From assembly GCA_030407085.1 (NCBI GenBank), contig CM059582.1:136669001-136733000 (forward strand): a DNA stretch of 64,000 bases, in the 5' to 3' direction. Of this stretch, positions 33,133 through 43,690 are shown in pieces. The notes beneath the pieces were generated by a model. The model did not search any database and was not told the DNA's origin. It saw only the letters and a list, made by a program, of their open reading frames with translations. The stretch's first letter is position 1; each line of letters starts with the position of its first letter. The position numbers were made by a program, and so were the translations under genes. The stretch comes from Trichopria drosophilae. Its lineage: Eukaryota > Arthropoda > Insecta > Hymenoptera > Diapriidae.

Positions 33133-33889
33133 TTTATAGCCTCGTCCTTATAAGGATAATTAAATATAGTTGGCTTACGGGCGATGCTCTGGTGCGACGG
33201 CTTCCGGTGGGGTCGCGTATTGGTCCGGCACCTGGGGTCCGGGTTGGCACCTGTCCTCGGGATGTGGGTGGTGGCGTCCACACTCACGGGTACTGGGATT
33301 CTCGGGTTCAATCCTCTTCTTCCTGGATTTGCACAGCTATCTTCTCCTATGGTTGTCGGGTTTACTAAGGTTAGCGCGAACGAGCGTATTCTCTTCTCGA
33401 GAGCCTCACGTATACTGACCCTCTTGTTCCTTCTTTTTCTCTAGCGGTGCGCCGTCGGCCCGACGCGTGCGCGCTCGAGTGATCGGCGTGAGAGAGGGGT
33501 TCGTCCGGGGGTACTAGTTCGGGGACGTACTCGTCGGGGCGAAGACGAGCACCGTCCTCGGGGTCTTCGTGGTGGGAGGGGACGACACGGAACGCTGACA
33601 AGTGCTTCGTGCGTCCCCGTATCGTCTCGGGCTAGCTGTCGCTGTTCTGAGAGAGAGAACAATAGGGAGGGATGGAGAGAGGTCGGCGGCGGTGGCCGAG
33701 GCCCGTTACTCGGGAACTCTCGAGGCGCACTGCGGCACGACCTGTGGGGGAGGACGAGTGCAGGCGCGCTCCGGTAAAAAGAACCGTTTCTCCTCCGGGA
33801 GGGGCGGACTTCGTAGCGGGGTTACGCCCGGCCCCAATAGATGGCGCGAGGTTCGGGAAGCGCGTCGATCCGTGACGGGTTACGTCACA
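33133..33889 (-). repeat. G2 3' LTR (outer copy)
   Basis: On the minus strand it starts TGTGACGTAACCCGTCACGG and ends CTATAAA. It matches the 5' LTR at 45074-45978 with scattered differences (for example TGGTCCGG against TGGCCCGG). Close to its outer end it lacks about 150 bases present in the 5' LTR. Open frames on both strands inside it are by-products of GC-rich LTR sequence. Confidence 0.8.
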
Positions 33890-34102
33890 AACCCCCGGGC
33901 CTGACTCCAGTACCCCTTGGGTACTGTATGTCATATGACGACGTTCGTGTTCTGGAGGGGGTAGGGAGGTTTCTTTAGTATTCGGGCCAACTGAATCGCA
34001 ACGGGGCGACGGCGAGGAAGACTCAACTCGCCTTGGACTTCCACGTATTAAGCCCTGAATTGGCGACTTATTGCGACGAGTCCTGAAGTATTCAGGTCGG
34101 TG
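33281..34102. repeat. 822-bp direct duplication, left copy (right copy 34605-35426)
   Basis: Bases 33281-34102 and 34605-35426 are the same length and appear identical; both run from CACTCACGGGTACTGGG to GTATTCAGGTCGGTG. Each contains most of the LTR plus about 213 bases of the element interior next to it. The copies are separated only by the C15A minisatellite. Such perfect identity indicates either a very recent tandem duplication or an assembly artefact. Confidence 0.85.
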
Positions 34103-34604
34103 TCACCCCCCCCCCCCCCCACCCCCCCCCCCCCCCACCCCCCCCCCCCCCCACCCCCCCCCCCCCCCACCCCCCCCCCCCCCCACCCCCCCCCCCCCCC
34201 ACCCCCCCCCCCCCCCACCCCCCCCCCCCCCCACCCCCCCCCCCCCCCACCCCCCCCCCCCCCCACCCCCCCCCCCCCCCACCCCCCCCCCCCCCCACCC
34301 CCCCCCCCCCCCACCCCCCCCCCCCCCCACCCCCCCCCCCCCCCACCCCCCCCCCCCCCCACCCCCCCCCCCCCCCACCCCCCCCCCCCCCCACCCCCCC
34401 CCCCCCCCACCCCCCCCCCCCCCCACCCCCCCCCCCCCCCACCCCCCCCCCCCCCCACCCCCCCCCCCCCCCACCCCCCCCCCCCCCCACCCCCCCCCCC
34501 CCCCACCCCCCCCCCCCCCCACCCCCCCCCCCCCCCACCCCCCCCCCCCCCCACCCCCCCCCCCCCCCACCCCCCCCCCCCCCCACCCCCCCCCCCCCCC
34601 ACAA
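34103..34604. repeat. C15A minisatellite, about 31 units of 16 bp
   Basis: After TCA, runs of fifteen C separated by a single A repeat with an exact 16-base period to 34602. The strand is almost pure C (the other almost pure G), which could form G-quadruplex or i-motif structures and is difficult to sequence. The poly-Pro and poly-Gly open frames across it are not genes. Confidence 0.95.
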
Positions 34605-35213
34605 CACTCACGGGTACTGGGATTCTCGGGTTCAATCCTCTTCTTCCTGGATTTGCACAGCTATCTTCTCCTATGGTTGTCGGGTTTACTAAGGTTAGCG
34701 CGAACGAGCGTATTCTCTTCTCGAGAGCCTCACGTATACTGACCCTCTTGTTCCTTCTTTTTCTCTAGCGGTGCGCCGTCGGCCCGACGCGTGCGCGCTC
34801 GAGTGATCGGCGTGAGAGAGGGGTTCGTCCGGGGGTACTAGTTCGGGGACGTACTCGTCGGGGCGAAGACGAGCACCGTCCTCGGGGTCTTCGTGGTGGG
34901 AGGGGACGACACGGAACGCTGACAAGTGCTTCGTGCGTCCCCGTATCGTCTCGGGCTAGCTGTCGCTGTTCTGAGAGAGAGAACAATAGGGAGGGATGGA
35001 GAGAGGTCGGCGGCGGTGGCCGAGGCCCGTTACTCGGGAACTCTCGAGGCGCACTGCGGCACGACCTGTGGGGGAGGACGAGTGCAGGCGCGCTCCGGTA
35101 AAAAGAACCGTTTCTCCTCCGGGAGGGGCGGACTTCGTAGCGGGGTTACGCCCGGCCCCAATAGATGGCGCGAGGTTCGGGAAGCGCGTCGATCCGTGAC
35201 GGGTTACGTCACA
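34605..35213 (-). repeat. G2 LTR, duplicated partial copy
   Basis: The same LTR sequence as 33281-33889, offset by exactly 1324 bases, with no difference seen on a line-by-line reading. It lacks the outermost ~150 bases, being cut by the C15A array. Together with the adjoining 213 internal bases it forms an 822-bp direct duplication. Confidence 0.85.
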
Positions 35214-35680
35214 AACCCCCGGGCCTGACTCCAGTACCCCTTGGGTACTGTATGTCATATGACGACGTTCGTGTTCTGGAGGGGGTAGGGAGGTTTCTTT
35301 AGTATTCGGGCCAACTGAATCGCAACGGGGCGACGGCGAGGAAGACTCAACTCGCCTTGGACTTCCACGTATTAAGCCCTGAATTGGCGACTTATTGCGA
35401 CGAGTCCTGAAGTATTCAGGTCGGTGGCATTCGCGACGGACTACTAAAACAAACCGTGGGAGCGAATTAGCAAGAGTCTCTCTAAGGACGAGTTCCCCAA
35501 TTACTACACGGTTTAGCGCGACTTGACTTTACTCATTACTTTATTGCACTCCGGCATGTGCATAGCCGAGGGTAACAATAATTCGCGAAGGACAACATCA
35601 TCGTAAGGGACAGCAGGTCACGCACACGACACCGGCACGTCCCTGATACCGGGATGGGGAGGAGGAGGCTACTCTACCCG

Positions 35681-36855
35681 CTACCGGGCCGGGTGCCTCC
35701 GGCGATTGGGGGTTAACGGCCCCCTTCGTCGCGAGACCTCCTTCCCCCCAGTAGTCGCCGATAGCAACTGTGCGCCGGGTGGCCTCGCTGGCCACAATTC
35801 CAGCAGCGGCGCTCGGCGGGGGTGACCCGTAACGGTCACGGGCCGGCCCTGGTGAGGGTACGTCCCCCGAGAGCCGCTACCGGAACTAGCGGTGCCATGA
35901 GGGGGGGTGGTAGGGACATCAGGGGAGGTGGCTGCGTTACGGCGACTGTCCTCCCGGGGTCTACCGACACCACGCGAACTAATAGTGCCCGGTCTGGGGC
36001 GATCCTTATTAGGACCGGGGAATCCGGTCGCTGAGTCCGCGAGGGGTCGCAATGGGCTACCCCGCGGAGCGGCCTGGTGCGGTTCCCCCTTCGGGTTCGA
36101 CGGCGTCGTCGACGACGGCATGAAGCGCCAACCCGGCGGGGTTCCTCGCACACCGGCTTCGCGAGGTCGGTGTTGCTGGTCGGCGGGGTTCCCGGGAGGG
36201 GCTTGGCCCTCACAAATCGAAGGGGGGAGAGGGGGCGCGGCTATGCCGGATGGGCCCAAACATATTCCCGGTTGCGGATTTGGCACCTCGGGGGGTCCCC
36301 TCAAGAACTGCCCCCGCTGACCCCTCCGCTCCTCCTCCCAGACCAAGGCGCAAAAGTCCTCCATAGGGACAAGCGACTGGGAGGGGAGAGAAAGGGGGAG
36401 CGAACGAGGAGGTTCTCCCCCTGTTGCCCGATGGAGGGCTGCGCAGCACCGTCTCCGTCCTCCTCCATCTCCTCCGGTGAGGAGTGGTCCGTGTCCGGGG
36501 TCGGGGGCTGTCCGGGGGCCTCATAGGGGCGGCGGAGGCGCGGTGGCCCCGACGGGTCATCCGACTCGTCTGTCGCCGTCCCCAACTGCAGGGGTCTTAG
36601 ACCGGCATGGCACGGGGGAATCGGGTGGTCGACGGTTGGCCGCGCGAACACCACCCGCCCGGCCTCCGCCTGCTGGGGCAGGTGGCGGATGGTCGGCAGT
36701 GCCGGAAATTCCGCAGGGGTGAATGGCGGTACCGGTGGTGCTGGCTCCAGCGTCGGTGGTGGCGAGGACGTGGCTCCCCTGGAGCGGATGAGGGTGACCT
36801 GGCAGGGCACCCTCGCCCAACGGGTCTTCTTTTTGCCCGGTGCCACCTTCACCAT
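35681..36855 (-). CDS. G2 third ORF: proline-rich protein of unknown function, frame-shifted
   Basis: Downstream of pol lies an ORF starting MVKVAPGKKKTRWARVPCQV at 36855 and running to 36301, continued in another frame (36364-35681, MEDFCALVWEEERRGQRGQF). It is rich in Pro, Arg and Ser, with an acidic patch (STPEEMEEDG-like) near residue 145. The ATG is preceded by an eight-T run and ACAG at 36879-36872, a good 3' splice acceptor, as expected for a spliced third ORF such as env. However, I see no signal peptide, furin site or membrane segment, so it does not look like an envelope protein. Function is not recognised. Confidence 0.5.
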
Positions 36856-37122
36856 TTTGGCTGTTTTGTAGCTGTAAAAAAAGGGGGATTACCCTACATT
36901 GGTTGGGTCTATTGTAAGAGTTGGGCCAACCTTTTCCCTTTTTTTTATTCCAATAATATAACCTACTAACAGAGTAAAAGCATAATTAGTAAGACAATAC
37001 ACAGTTTGACATCAATTGACCCATACACAGTAACAGCGAAACAACAAAACACCAAAAAAAATATAGATAAAGGTGGGGGGGGGGGTGGTGGTCCCTCAAC
37101 TATAGAGGTACCAGTGTAGCAT

Positions 37123-37674
37123 CTAGACTCTTCGGGGACGTAGACCGGGACGTCTTCCGCCCGGGTGCGCCGGCGAAAAGGAGACCGGCGGCGCTGCCGT
37201 CTTGCGTGGACGACCTGTGCGCATACGGGGTGGAGTCGCTTTAGTCGTCTCCACTGGCCGTATCACTCGGGGCACCTCGCTGCGGCGTGGCATGGGGGTA
37301 CGCTCGTTCGGACCTTGGGTGACCGGTCGGGGCTGTTTCGAATGCCGCCCACGGCGACGTGGCAATGGTTCTTCTCCTAACGAGTCCGGACTCATCATTT
37401 TAAATTGAGGGTCCGCAGGGTTTTCGTGTATCGAGGGTGGAGCGATTGGTTCGCTTCTCGAACTCTCCTCGGCGTCGGGGGCGCGATAGGGTTTCAGGTC
37501 CTTGATATGCGCCCTTGGGTTTCGACGACTATCCGGGTCACTCAGTCCGAAAACGACGGGGGATATTACTCGTACTATTCTATGCGGGCCACTGAATTTG
37601 GGCGCAAGTTTAGCCGCAAAATTTTGAGCTCCCGACGATAGGACCCGTATGCGTCTTAGCACTAAATCGTCCAC
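37123..37674 (-). pseudogene. G2 integrase C-terminal (GPY/F-type) domain and basic tail
   Basis: It begins VDDLVLRRIRVLSSGAQNFA and contains KLAPKFSGPHRIVRVISPVV, the GPY/F module that follows the integrase core in Gypsy elements (G3 has KLAPKYAGPYTI), then LKPYRAP and a long Arg/Pro-rich tail ending RRPGLRPRRV. The tail may bind nucleic acid. A stop near 37706 separates it from the integrase core. Confidence 0.8.
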
Positions 37675-37707
37675 CTTGTATTCTACCTCACGATGGGAGC
37701 GATTATA

Positions 37708-38247
37708 CTATTCGGCTTGGCGCGTCGCGGCGCGCTCCAGGTTGCGATGTACCCAGTCGTGAATGAGAGGTAGCCTCCTCATTCGATCATTCCAGAATTC
37801 AGGATCTTTGGGTAGTGTAAGTGGGGGAGGGGGAAGATCGGTACGTAGATTTCTAATGGCTACTGGATTGCGGCAGAAATTCAGAAACGCGGGGGTCATT
37901 TTCGTGGACGACTGGACAGCCGTATTCAGGGCGAACGTAAGTTCTTCTACGTGTACGTCCCAGTCGCGATGGTCGTGTGACACGAAGGTACACATCATCG
38001 TTTTGAGGGTCCGGTTTACCCTCTCGACTGGGTTCGCTTGGGCGTGATACGGGGGGGTGCGAGCGGGGGTTATGCCTAACTGTTTCAGGTGGGTCGGCAC
38101 GTATGTGTTATCGTACTGCTTGGCATTGTCTGAAAGAAAATATCTTGGGCAACCCCATCGATTAATAACTAGGCTATTGAAGGCGGCCGTTATGGCGACA
38201 CCTGTAGCCGCTCGAAGGGGCTTCACTTCCGCATATTTAGTAAACAT
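37708..38247 (-). pseudogene. G2 integrase core
   Basis: Contains FTKYAEVKPLRAATGVAI, WGCPRYFLSDNAKQY with the second catalytic Asp, and YHAQANPVERVNRTLKTMM with the catalytic Glu, then WDVHVEELTFALNTAVQSS and TPAFLNF. The first catalytic Asp lies just upstream in QDMFTK, reached only after a frame change at a ten-G run (38285-38294). Confidence 0.88.
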
Positions 38248-38486
38248 ATCCTGAAAACACTACGAACTGGTTTTGACGCTTGCTGGGGGGGGGGCGGTCC
38301 CATGACGTCAGAACTGACCGTCATCCAGGGGCCTTCCGTGGTTCTTTCGCGCATGAGTCCGGCCGGGGCCTGCTGAGAAACTTTTTGCTTCTGACAGGCG
38401 GGGCATCGTGCGACGAAAGTAGTGACGTCCTGGAAAACACCGGGCCAATAGAAGTCTTGGATGAGACGGTGATACGTCTTATCCAC
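38223..38486 (-). pseudogene. G2 integrase zinc-finger domain
   Basis: DKTYHRLIQDFYWPGVFQDV then FVARCPACQKQK is the H-x3-5-H..C-x2-C integrase zinc finger (the first His lies in the decayed segment upstream), followed by WMTVSSDVMGPPP, the beginning of the core domain. The frame is lost at a ten-G run (38285-38294) and resumes as 38247-37708. G1 has the same DKTYHRFMQDFF and SSDVMGP sequences. Confidence 0.85.
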
Positions 38487-38596
38487 TCCTAAATGGCCGG
38501 CTTGCGGGCTATCGTGCGCATCGCTGTGGGCACGGGCACGCGCTCCTGCGGGGAGAACGAGTTTCCAGGCGTCGAGGTCATTGAGGGCGGACTCTA

Positions 38597-39286
38597 TCAG
38601 CGGGTGGGGCTTGTGGAAATATATCCGGTCATCCTCGATCCTCCAATCCGGATATTTCGAGGGAAATTTTCGGATATTATCAATTTTCTGGGTGTACCGC
38701 GAGTCCGTGGTATCGCCCAGTGCGCAAAGGGCGGTATCGACATTTTCGTAATTCTCGAGAGGGCATCGGGCACCACATTGAGCGTGCCTTTTCGATGCTC
38801 GATTTTCATATCATAGGTCTGCATGGCTAGGGCCCACCGTGCCAATCTCCCGGTTGGGTCTCGCAAATTCCTGAGCCACTGCAGACTGCTATGATCGGTG
38901 ATCACCCGAAAATGGGTCCCCTCGACATAGGGTCGATACTTTTTCACGGCCCAGAGGACGGCGAGACACTCCTTCTCCGTGACGGTATACTTCCGTTCAG
39001 CCTTGGTGAGCACGCGGCTAGCAAAGCTAATCGGGTGCTCATTACCGGCGATTTCTTGGGTGATTACCGCCCCGATAGCAAAGTCGCTCGCATCCGTCTG
39101 AATCGTGAAGGGAACGTCGAAGTTTGGGCGTGCCAACATGGGGGTACGGGTGAGGGAATCTCGGAGGGCTTCGAAGGCAGATTGCTGCTCTGGGCCCCAT
39201 ATCCAGTGGGTATTCTTTGTTAGTAATTTCGTCAGATGAACGCGATCACGCGAAAAATCTGGGAGAAAGCGCGCGTACCACCCCAA
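38597..39286 (-). pseudogene. G2 RT connection and RNase H
   Basis: GWYARFLPDFSRDRVHLTKL is the RT connection; FTIQTDASDFAIGAVITQE, RKYTVTEKECLAVLWAVKK and FRVITDHSSLQWLRNLRDP carry the RNase H Asp, Glu and Asp, and HRKGTLNVVPDALSRI is the end of the domain. The catalytic residues are intact. Upstream it is joined directly to the RT N-terminal half by a deletion; downstream the frame runs past RNase H into unrelated sequence. Confidence 0.88.
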
Positions 39287-39303
39287 CAGTCCTAAAAAGC
39301 GCC

Positions 39304-40180
39304 TTAGCCGTCCGGGAGCTGGGAGCGACCTTGTCCGGATCTGTTAGGTGCTACCGGCACCTGAAAGTAGGCCTGCCTTAGATCGAGGGTGGTGATGCAT
39401 TGGGCCCGACTCAACCCGGACAGAATCCTATCCATCGAGGGGAGCGGGTAAGCATCCTTCTTGGTTATTTTATTTACGTCTCGGAAGTCGACGCAGAACC
39501 TAAAAGTCCCATTCGACTTCCGGACGATAACGGGGTTACTCATCCAGGGGCTCGCGGAGCGTTCGATGATGCCATTACTTAGCATTTCATCGACCGCGTC
39601 CTGTGCTACTTTTAGCATGTAAGGAGAGAGTAGGCGAGCCTTTTGACGAATCGGGGGATGACCCTGTACGTCGATAGCGTGCTGCGTCAGACGCGTTATT
39701 CCGATCGTAGGGGTCCTATTTGTGGGGTAGAATTTATCGAGTAGCCTCCTTAATCGTGGGCCGGCTTCTTGGGAGGGGGCGACCAATCCGGCGCAGTCGT
39801 GTACGGCGAAGGCGGTAACTGAAACGCCGGAATCGTCTAACGAGTGCGGGGGGCCGTTGTGGCTACTCCACGCATTATTCTCGGTATCTATCTTCAGACC
39901 GAAGAGGCACATAAAATCCATCCCCAACACGCATGCATAGTGGATGGGGGCTACTCTTATCTCCAAATTTCGCGTATGGCTATCTACCGTCATCGCGAGG
40001 GTAACGACACCATTTTATGGGACTAGCGCGCCATTGGCAACTCTTACTTGTTCCCCACTTGACCTTAGGAACGGCGAAACTACCTCCCGACACGCGAGGC
40101 CTAAATAGGAGCGCGACGCTCCGGTATCAACGAGTGCCCTTATAATCTTCCCATTCAAAGCTACGCGAAAGTGGGGGCGA
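39304..40180 (-). pseudogene. G2 retropepsin and RT N-terminal half
   Basis: At about 40140-40100 the frame encodes RALVDTGASRSYLGLA, an intact retropepsin active site, followed by VRVANGALVP and an in-frame TAA near 40016 that breaks the protein. Then come YACVLGMDFMCLFGLK (protease end) and RT: IERSASPWMSNPVIVRK, FRFCVDFRDVNKITKKDAYP and ITTLDLRQAYFQVPVAP. Directly after this the sequence jumps to DPDK-like and RRFLGLLGWYARF, so the palm segment with YLDD has been deleted (roughly 300 bp compared with G1). Confidence 0.88.
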
Positions 40181-40374
40181 GGGTCCGAATCTAATGTCCA
40201 TTGATTATCTATGGACTCGGACCCGATATTCAGCCCTCTGGGCTTAGGGGTTGCCGAAGCGATCCGCCTCTTGTCAACACTTTTTTCTATCCGGCTTGAA
40301 GTAGGGGTGATGGCGGATGGGATTGTAAGGGGGGGGGGGGGGGTTGGGGGGTTTCCCCCCCCCCCCCCCCCCCG

Positions 40375-42545
40375 TTAACAGTTTCCCGACCGTTTACGCG
40401 CGGAAACGGGACAATTGTTTGCATCACGGCCTGGATAGCCACAGACCCTACAAAAATGCCCTAAGGGATGGGGGCACTCTCGGTATATGTGACCCGTCTG
40501 TTTACAATTATAACACCGAACCGGGCTCCGATTCGGCGGCGATCTTGTCTCGGAGGGTGGGCGCTCTCTCGGCGCCACATCCAGGAGGCGCGGCACTCTT
40601 GGTAGCCGCGGGTTGTGAGTGGTCGCCACGTGTGGTTGGTGCTGCTGATATGCCGGTACCGAGCGCGTGGGGTTGCGACCTCTGTTCCGCTCTACGCGGG
40701 TTACCGGCGCCGCCTCCTCTTCCTCGTAGGGGGCTGGCGACGGAGGGGGTGGGGTTGCGACGCTAACTTTGGCCATCTTTACCGCGGGCGTCGCGAGGGC
40801 CAGCTTTTCCTTGCCTCTCCTCATCTTGGGTGTATAGGCGAAGGCGGGGAAGGCGGACTGGTTAGCCGCTGGAGGGGGGCGGTAGACCCTCTCTTGATTG
40901 GCAGCCCCCTCCACCTGTCGACCGATTCGCAGTAAGTCTGCAAAGTCGGTAACGGCTTCCCTCTCGATTTTTCTAGCTAAACCCGGACGCAAGTTTTGGA
41001 CTGCGATATCCAGCTGCTCTTCTTGAGACGGGGGGAAAGCAAGTAAGTTGAATAGGCTCCGTAGGGCCACCAAGTATTCACGGATGGGCTCGTCAGGTCC
41101 TTGTGTGCGCAAGGTGATTTCCCTCTTGATGCTGGCTTCCAGATGGCGTTGACCGAACGCGTCGCGAAAGTAACGTACGAAGCCGGGGTACGTATGCCAG
41201 CTTGCCTTTTCCACCCGGTACCAGTTGAGGGCTGATCCCTTAAACGCTTCAGGTAGGGCGCGCAGGAGGTCCTCTTCCGTCAGATCCCGACTCGTGACGT
41301 ATTCGTCCAGTTTGACGAGGAACTCCTCCGCGTCCTCCCCTTCCTCGCCGGAGTAACGGGGTCCGTGTGTCCTCCAATGTTCAATGGCAGTCCCCTGCCA
41401 TCGGACACCGGACATCGACAGGCTGGGGTTGATGACCCTCCAGCGGTGGACGCGTTACCTTCCGGGCGACGCGAGGTTTGGGGTTGACCGATCCGCGTGC
41501 TGTTGTAGGGGGGTGGCAGCGGGGACATACTATATGTCAGGTCCGCTGGAAAGTGGACATGGGACGTGTGCGCGTTCGGACGACGGGGGGGACGTTGTCC
41601 TAATATTACCGGTCGGGGGGGGGGGGGGGTCCACTGGTCGCAGGTAGAAGTCGTCCCGATTTTGGGGATCGATCTCCTCGGACCATTGGGGGTTTGCTGT
41701 CTCTCGTACCGCATTGTTCACGGTATCCTCCCGAAACGGTTCGGGAGCCGATAATGTAGGGCGGCTACCCCTCGTTAACGCGCTGGGTGGATTAGGGTAA
41801 CTGCTGGCTGGTGCCTCCCGGCGAGGCACATTTTCTGGTCGTATGTCCCGAGGGGGGGCTACTGACCCCTCATTGGACCGATCGATCTGATAGGTGGTCG
41901 CATCTGCCACTGAGAATTGGAAACTCTCCTCCCCAAACGAGATCGGGTCCCGATAATGGGCACGCGATCGATCGGACGGAAACCCGTAATTCTGCGATTC
42001 CGCGGTTCCGAACCGAGTTGACCGCTGGGGTTCGATGGGGTCCAGATGTCCCGTCGGCCGGGGGCCACTTAGCTTGGTCCCATAAACGGGGCAACTCAAC
42101 GCTTCGGACAACGTGTAGGGGGGGGGGGGTGATCGCCTCGTCCATCTGCTCGGTGATCCCACTCGACCGGGGTATCCGGGAACCGCTGTAAGATTGTGTA
42201 TCTTACGAGCCGATCCCGGACCACCTCTATCGGTCCGGATATCAACAATTCGGCTCTATCACACCGGCCGATAAGGTCGCGTAAATTGACTACCCGGTCG
42301 ATTTCTGCCCGAATTGCCGAAATTTGTTCCGGACTGGCTACTCGTCGCTCCGCTGCCCGAGAGGGCGCGACGTGCGTAGCGGTTGCCGTGTATGACACGG
42401 GCGCGGTAGTGATGGGGACATATTCGGTCGTGGTGGTTGGCGTTACCATCGTTAGCGTGGGTATCCCCATTACAGGGGATGTATTCAAAAGAATCCATTT
42501 TACTGCAATTAATCCAATCAATACGGCACAATTGGAAAAAATCAC
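40375..42545 (-). pseudogene. G2 gag with zinc knuckles, several frame changes
   Basis: Segments 42545-42096, 42162-41530, 41714-41280 and 41415-40375 overlap in different frames and together look like one gag of roughly 700 residues. The N-terminal part starts MIFSNCAVLIGLIAVKWILL and is Thr/Pro-rich. The capsid-like part reads WRTHGPRYSGEEGEDAEEFL, ALPEAFKGSALNWYRV, PDEPIREYLVALRSLFNLL and NLRPGLARKIEREAVTDFAD. The end has CYNCKQTGHIYRECP (CCHC) and CRVCGYPGRDANNCP. Two of the frame changes coincide with runs of twelve (42118-42129) and fifteen (41615-41629) G; another lies near 41458. The ORF ends at G15/C19 runs (40329-40373). Confidence 0.85.
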
Positions 42546-42849
42546 AAAAGGGTAGGGGTAAATATCAGGACCTTTCTTAATCCACTCGTTCAGTCCTACC
42601 GGAAATACTCAACTGATGGAGGGAGAGACGCTAATAAATCAGATGCTCTTCAAGGACGCGATGTAACTCGAGATTCTACGTCGAGCTACTAGGGTCGTTG
42701 CTTGAGCAACCTGATATCTGGCGTACAGCCAATTAATGCAAAAACAAAACGAAAAAGAAAAACAACTTCCCGGAATTACTTCGAATTATTTATTCGTAAT
42801 ATCCGAGACAAATGCGATGCGCTATCACGCATAAAAAAAGTATTCTATG

Positions 42850-43250
42850 TAAAGGGGACTTCCAAACTAAAGGGGATCTCAAAAATAACGGTAAATTCAA
42901 AAACAAAGGGAATTTCAAAAATAAAGGGAAAATCAGAAATAAAGGGGAATTCAAAAATAAAGGGGAATTCAAAAATAAAGGGGAAATCAAAAATAAAGGG
43001 GAATTCAAAAATAAAGGGAATTCAAAAATAAAGAGGAATTCAAAAATAAAGGGAATTCAAAAAAAAAAATAAAGGGAAATCAAAAATAAAGGGGATTCAA
43101 AAAAAAAATAAAGGGGAAATCAAAAATAAAGGGGAATTCAAAAATAAAGGGGAATTCAAAAATAAAAGGGAAATTCAAAAATAAGAGGAAATTCAAAAAT
43201 AAAAGGGAACTCCAAAATAAAAGGAAATTCGAAAGTAATAGGGAATTCAC
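42850..43250 (+). repeat. 18-bp minisatellite (GGGGAATTCAAAAATAAA), about 20 units
   Basis: Units of the form GGGGAATTCAAAAATAAA repeat in tandem with 16-19 bp spacing and point changes (GGGAATTC, GGGGAAATC, GAGGAATTC), becoming more diverged toward 43400. The long Lys/Asn/Gly-rich plus-strand open frames here are translations of the repeat, not genes. Confidence 0.92.
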
Positions 43251-43439
43251 AAAAAAAAAAATATAAAATAAAAGGGACACTCGAAGATAAAGGGTATTCA
43301 AAAATAAAGAATTTTTTTAAAATTAAGGGATTTTTCGAAACTAAGGAATTTTCCAAAATCAAGGAAAATTCAAAAATAATGGAAATGAATACTAAAGGCA
43401 ATTCCAACTAACGTATATTCCAAAATAATTAATATTAAT

Positions 43440-43690
43440 AAGTAAGGGCTATTCAAAACCAACGGAAATTCAAACGCACGACTTTGAATTCCGGGTATAC
43501 ATAAATAAGGGAAATTCAAAAATAATGGATATTAATAAATAAGGGAAATTCAAAACTAACGGAAATTCAAAAGTACGACTTTGAATTCCGGGTATACATA
43601 AATAAGGGAAATTCAAAAATAATGGATATTAATAAATAAGGGAAATTCAAAACTAACGGAAATTCAAAAGTACAACTTTAAATTCCGGGT
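43440..43690 (+). repeat. 97-bp tandem repeat, about 2.5 units
   Basis: The anchor GACTTTGAATTCCGGGTATA begins at 43480 and 43577 and, changed to AACTTTAAATTCCGGGT, at 43674: two intervals of exactly 97 bp. The unit contains ATAAATAAGGGAAATTCAAA twice, so it is built from the same GGGAAATTC motif as the neighbouring 18-bp repeat. Confidence 0.88.

Noticed and set aside
33371..33934. Overlapping open frames of 60-100 codons on both strands, repeated at 34695-35258 and 45460-45981
   Set aside because: All lie inside the GC-rich G2 LTR, occur on both strands and have no domain; they repeat because the LTR repeats.
34071..34768. Long poly-Pro (plus) and poly-Gly (minus) open frames
   Set aside because: They are translations of the C15A minisatellite in all frames.
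42702..43407. Lys/Asn/Gly-rich and Phe/Leu/Pro-rich repeat proteins
   Set aside because: They are translations of the 18-bp minisatellite; both strands and several frames are open for the same reason.
42850..43690. CRISPR-like direct repeats
   Set aside because: Units are contiguous without unique spacers and the context is a eukaryotic retrotransposon; they are minisatellites.
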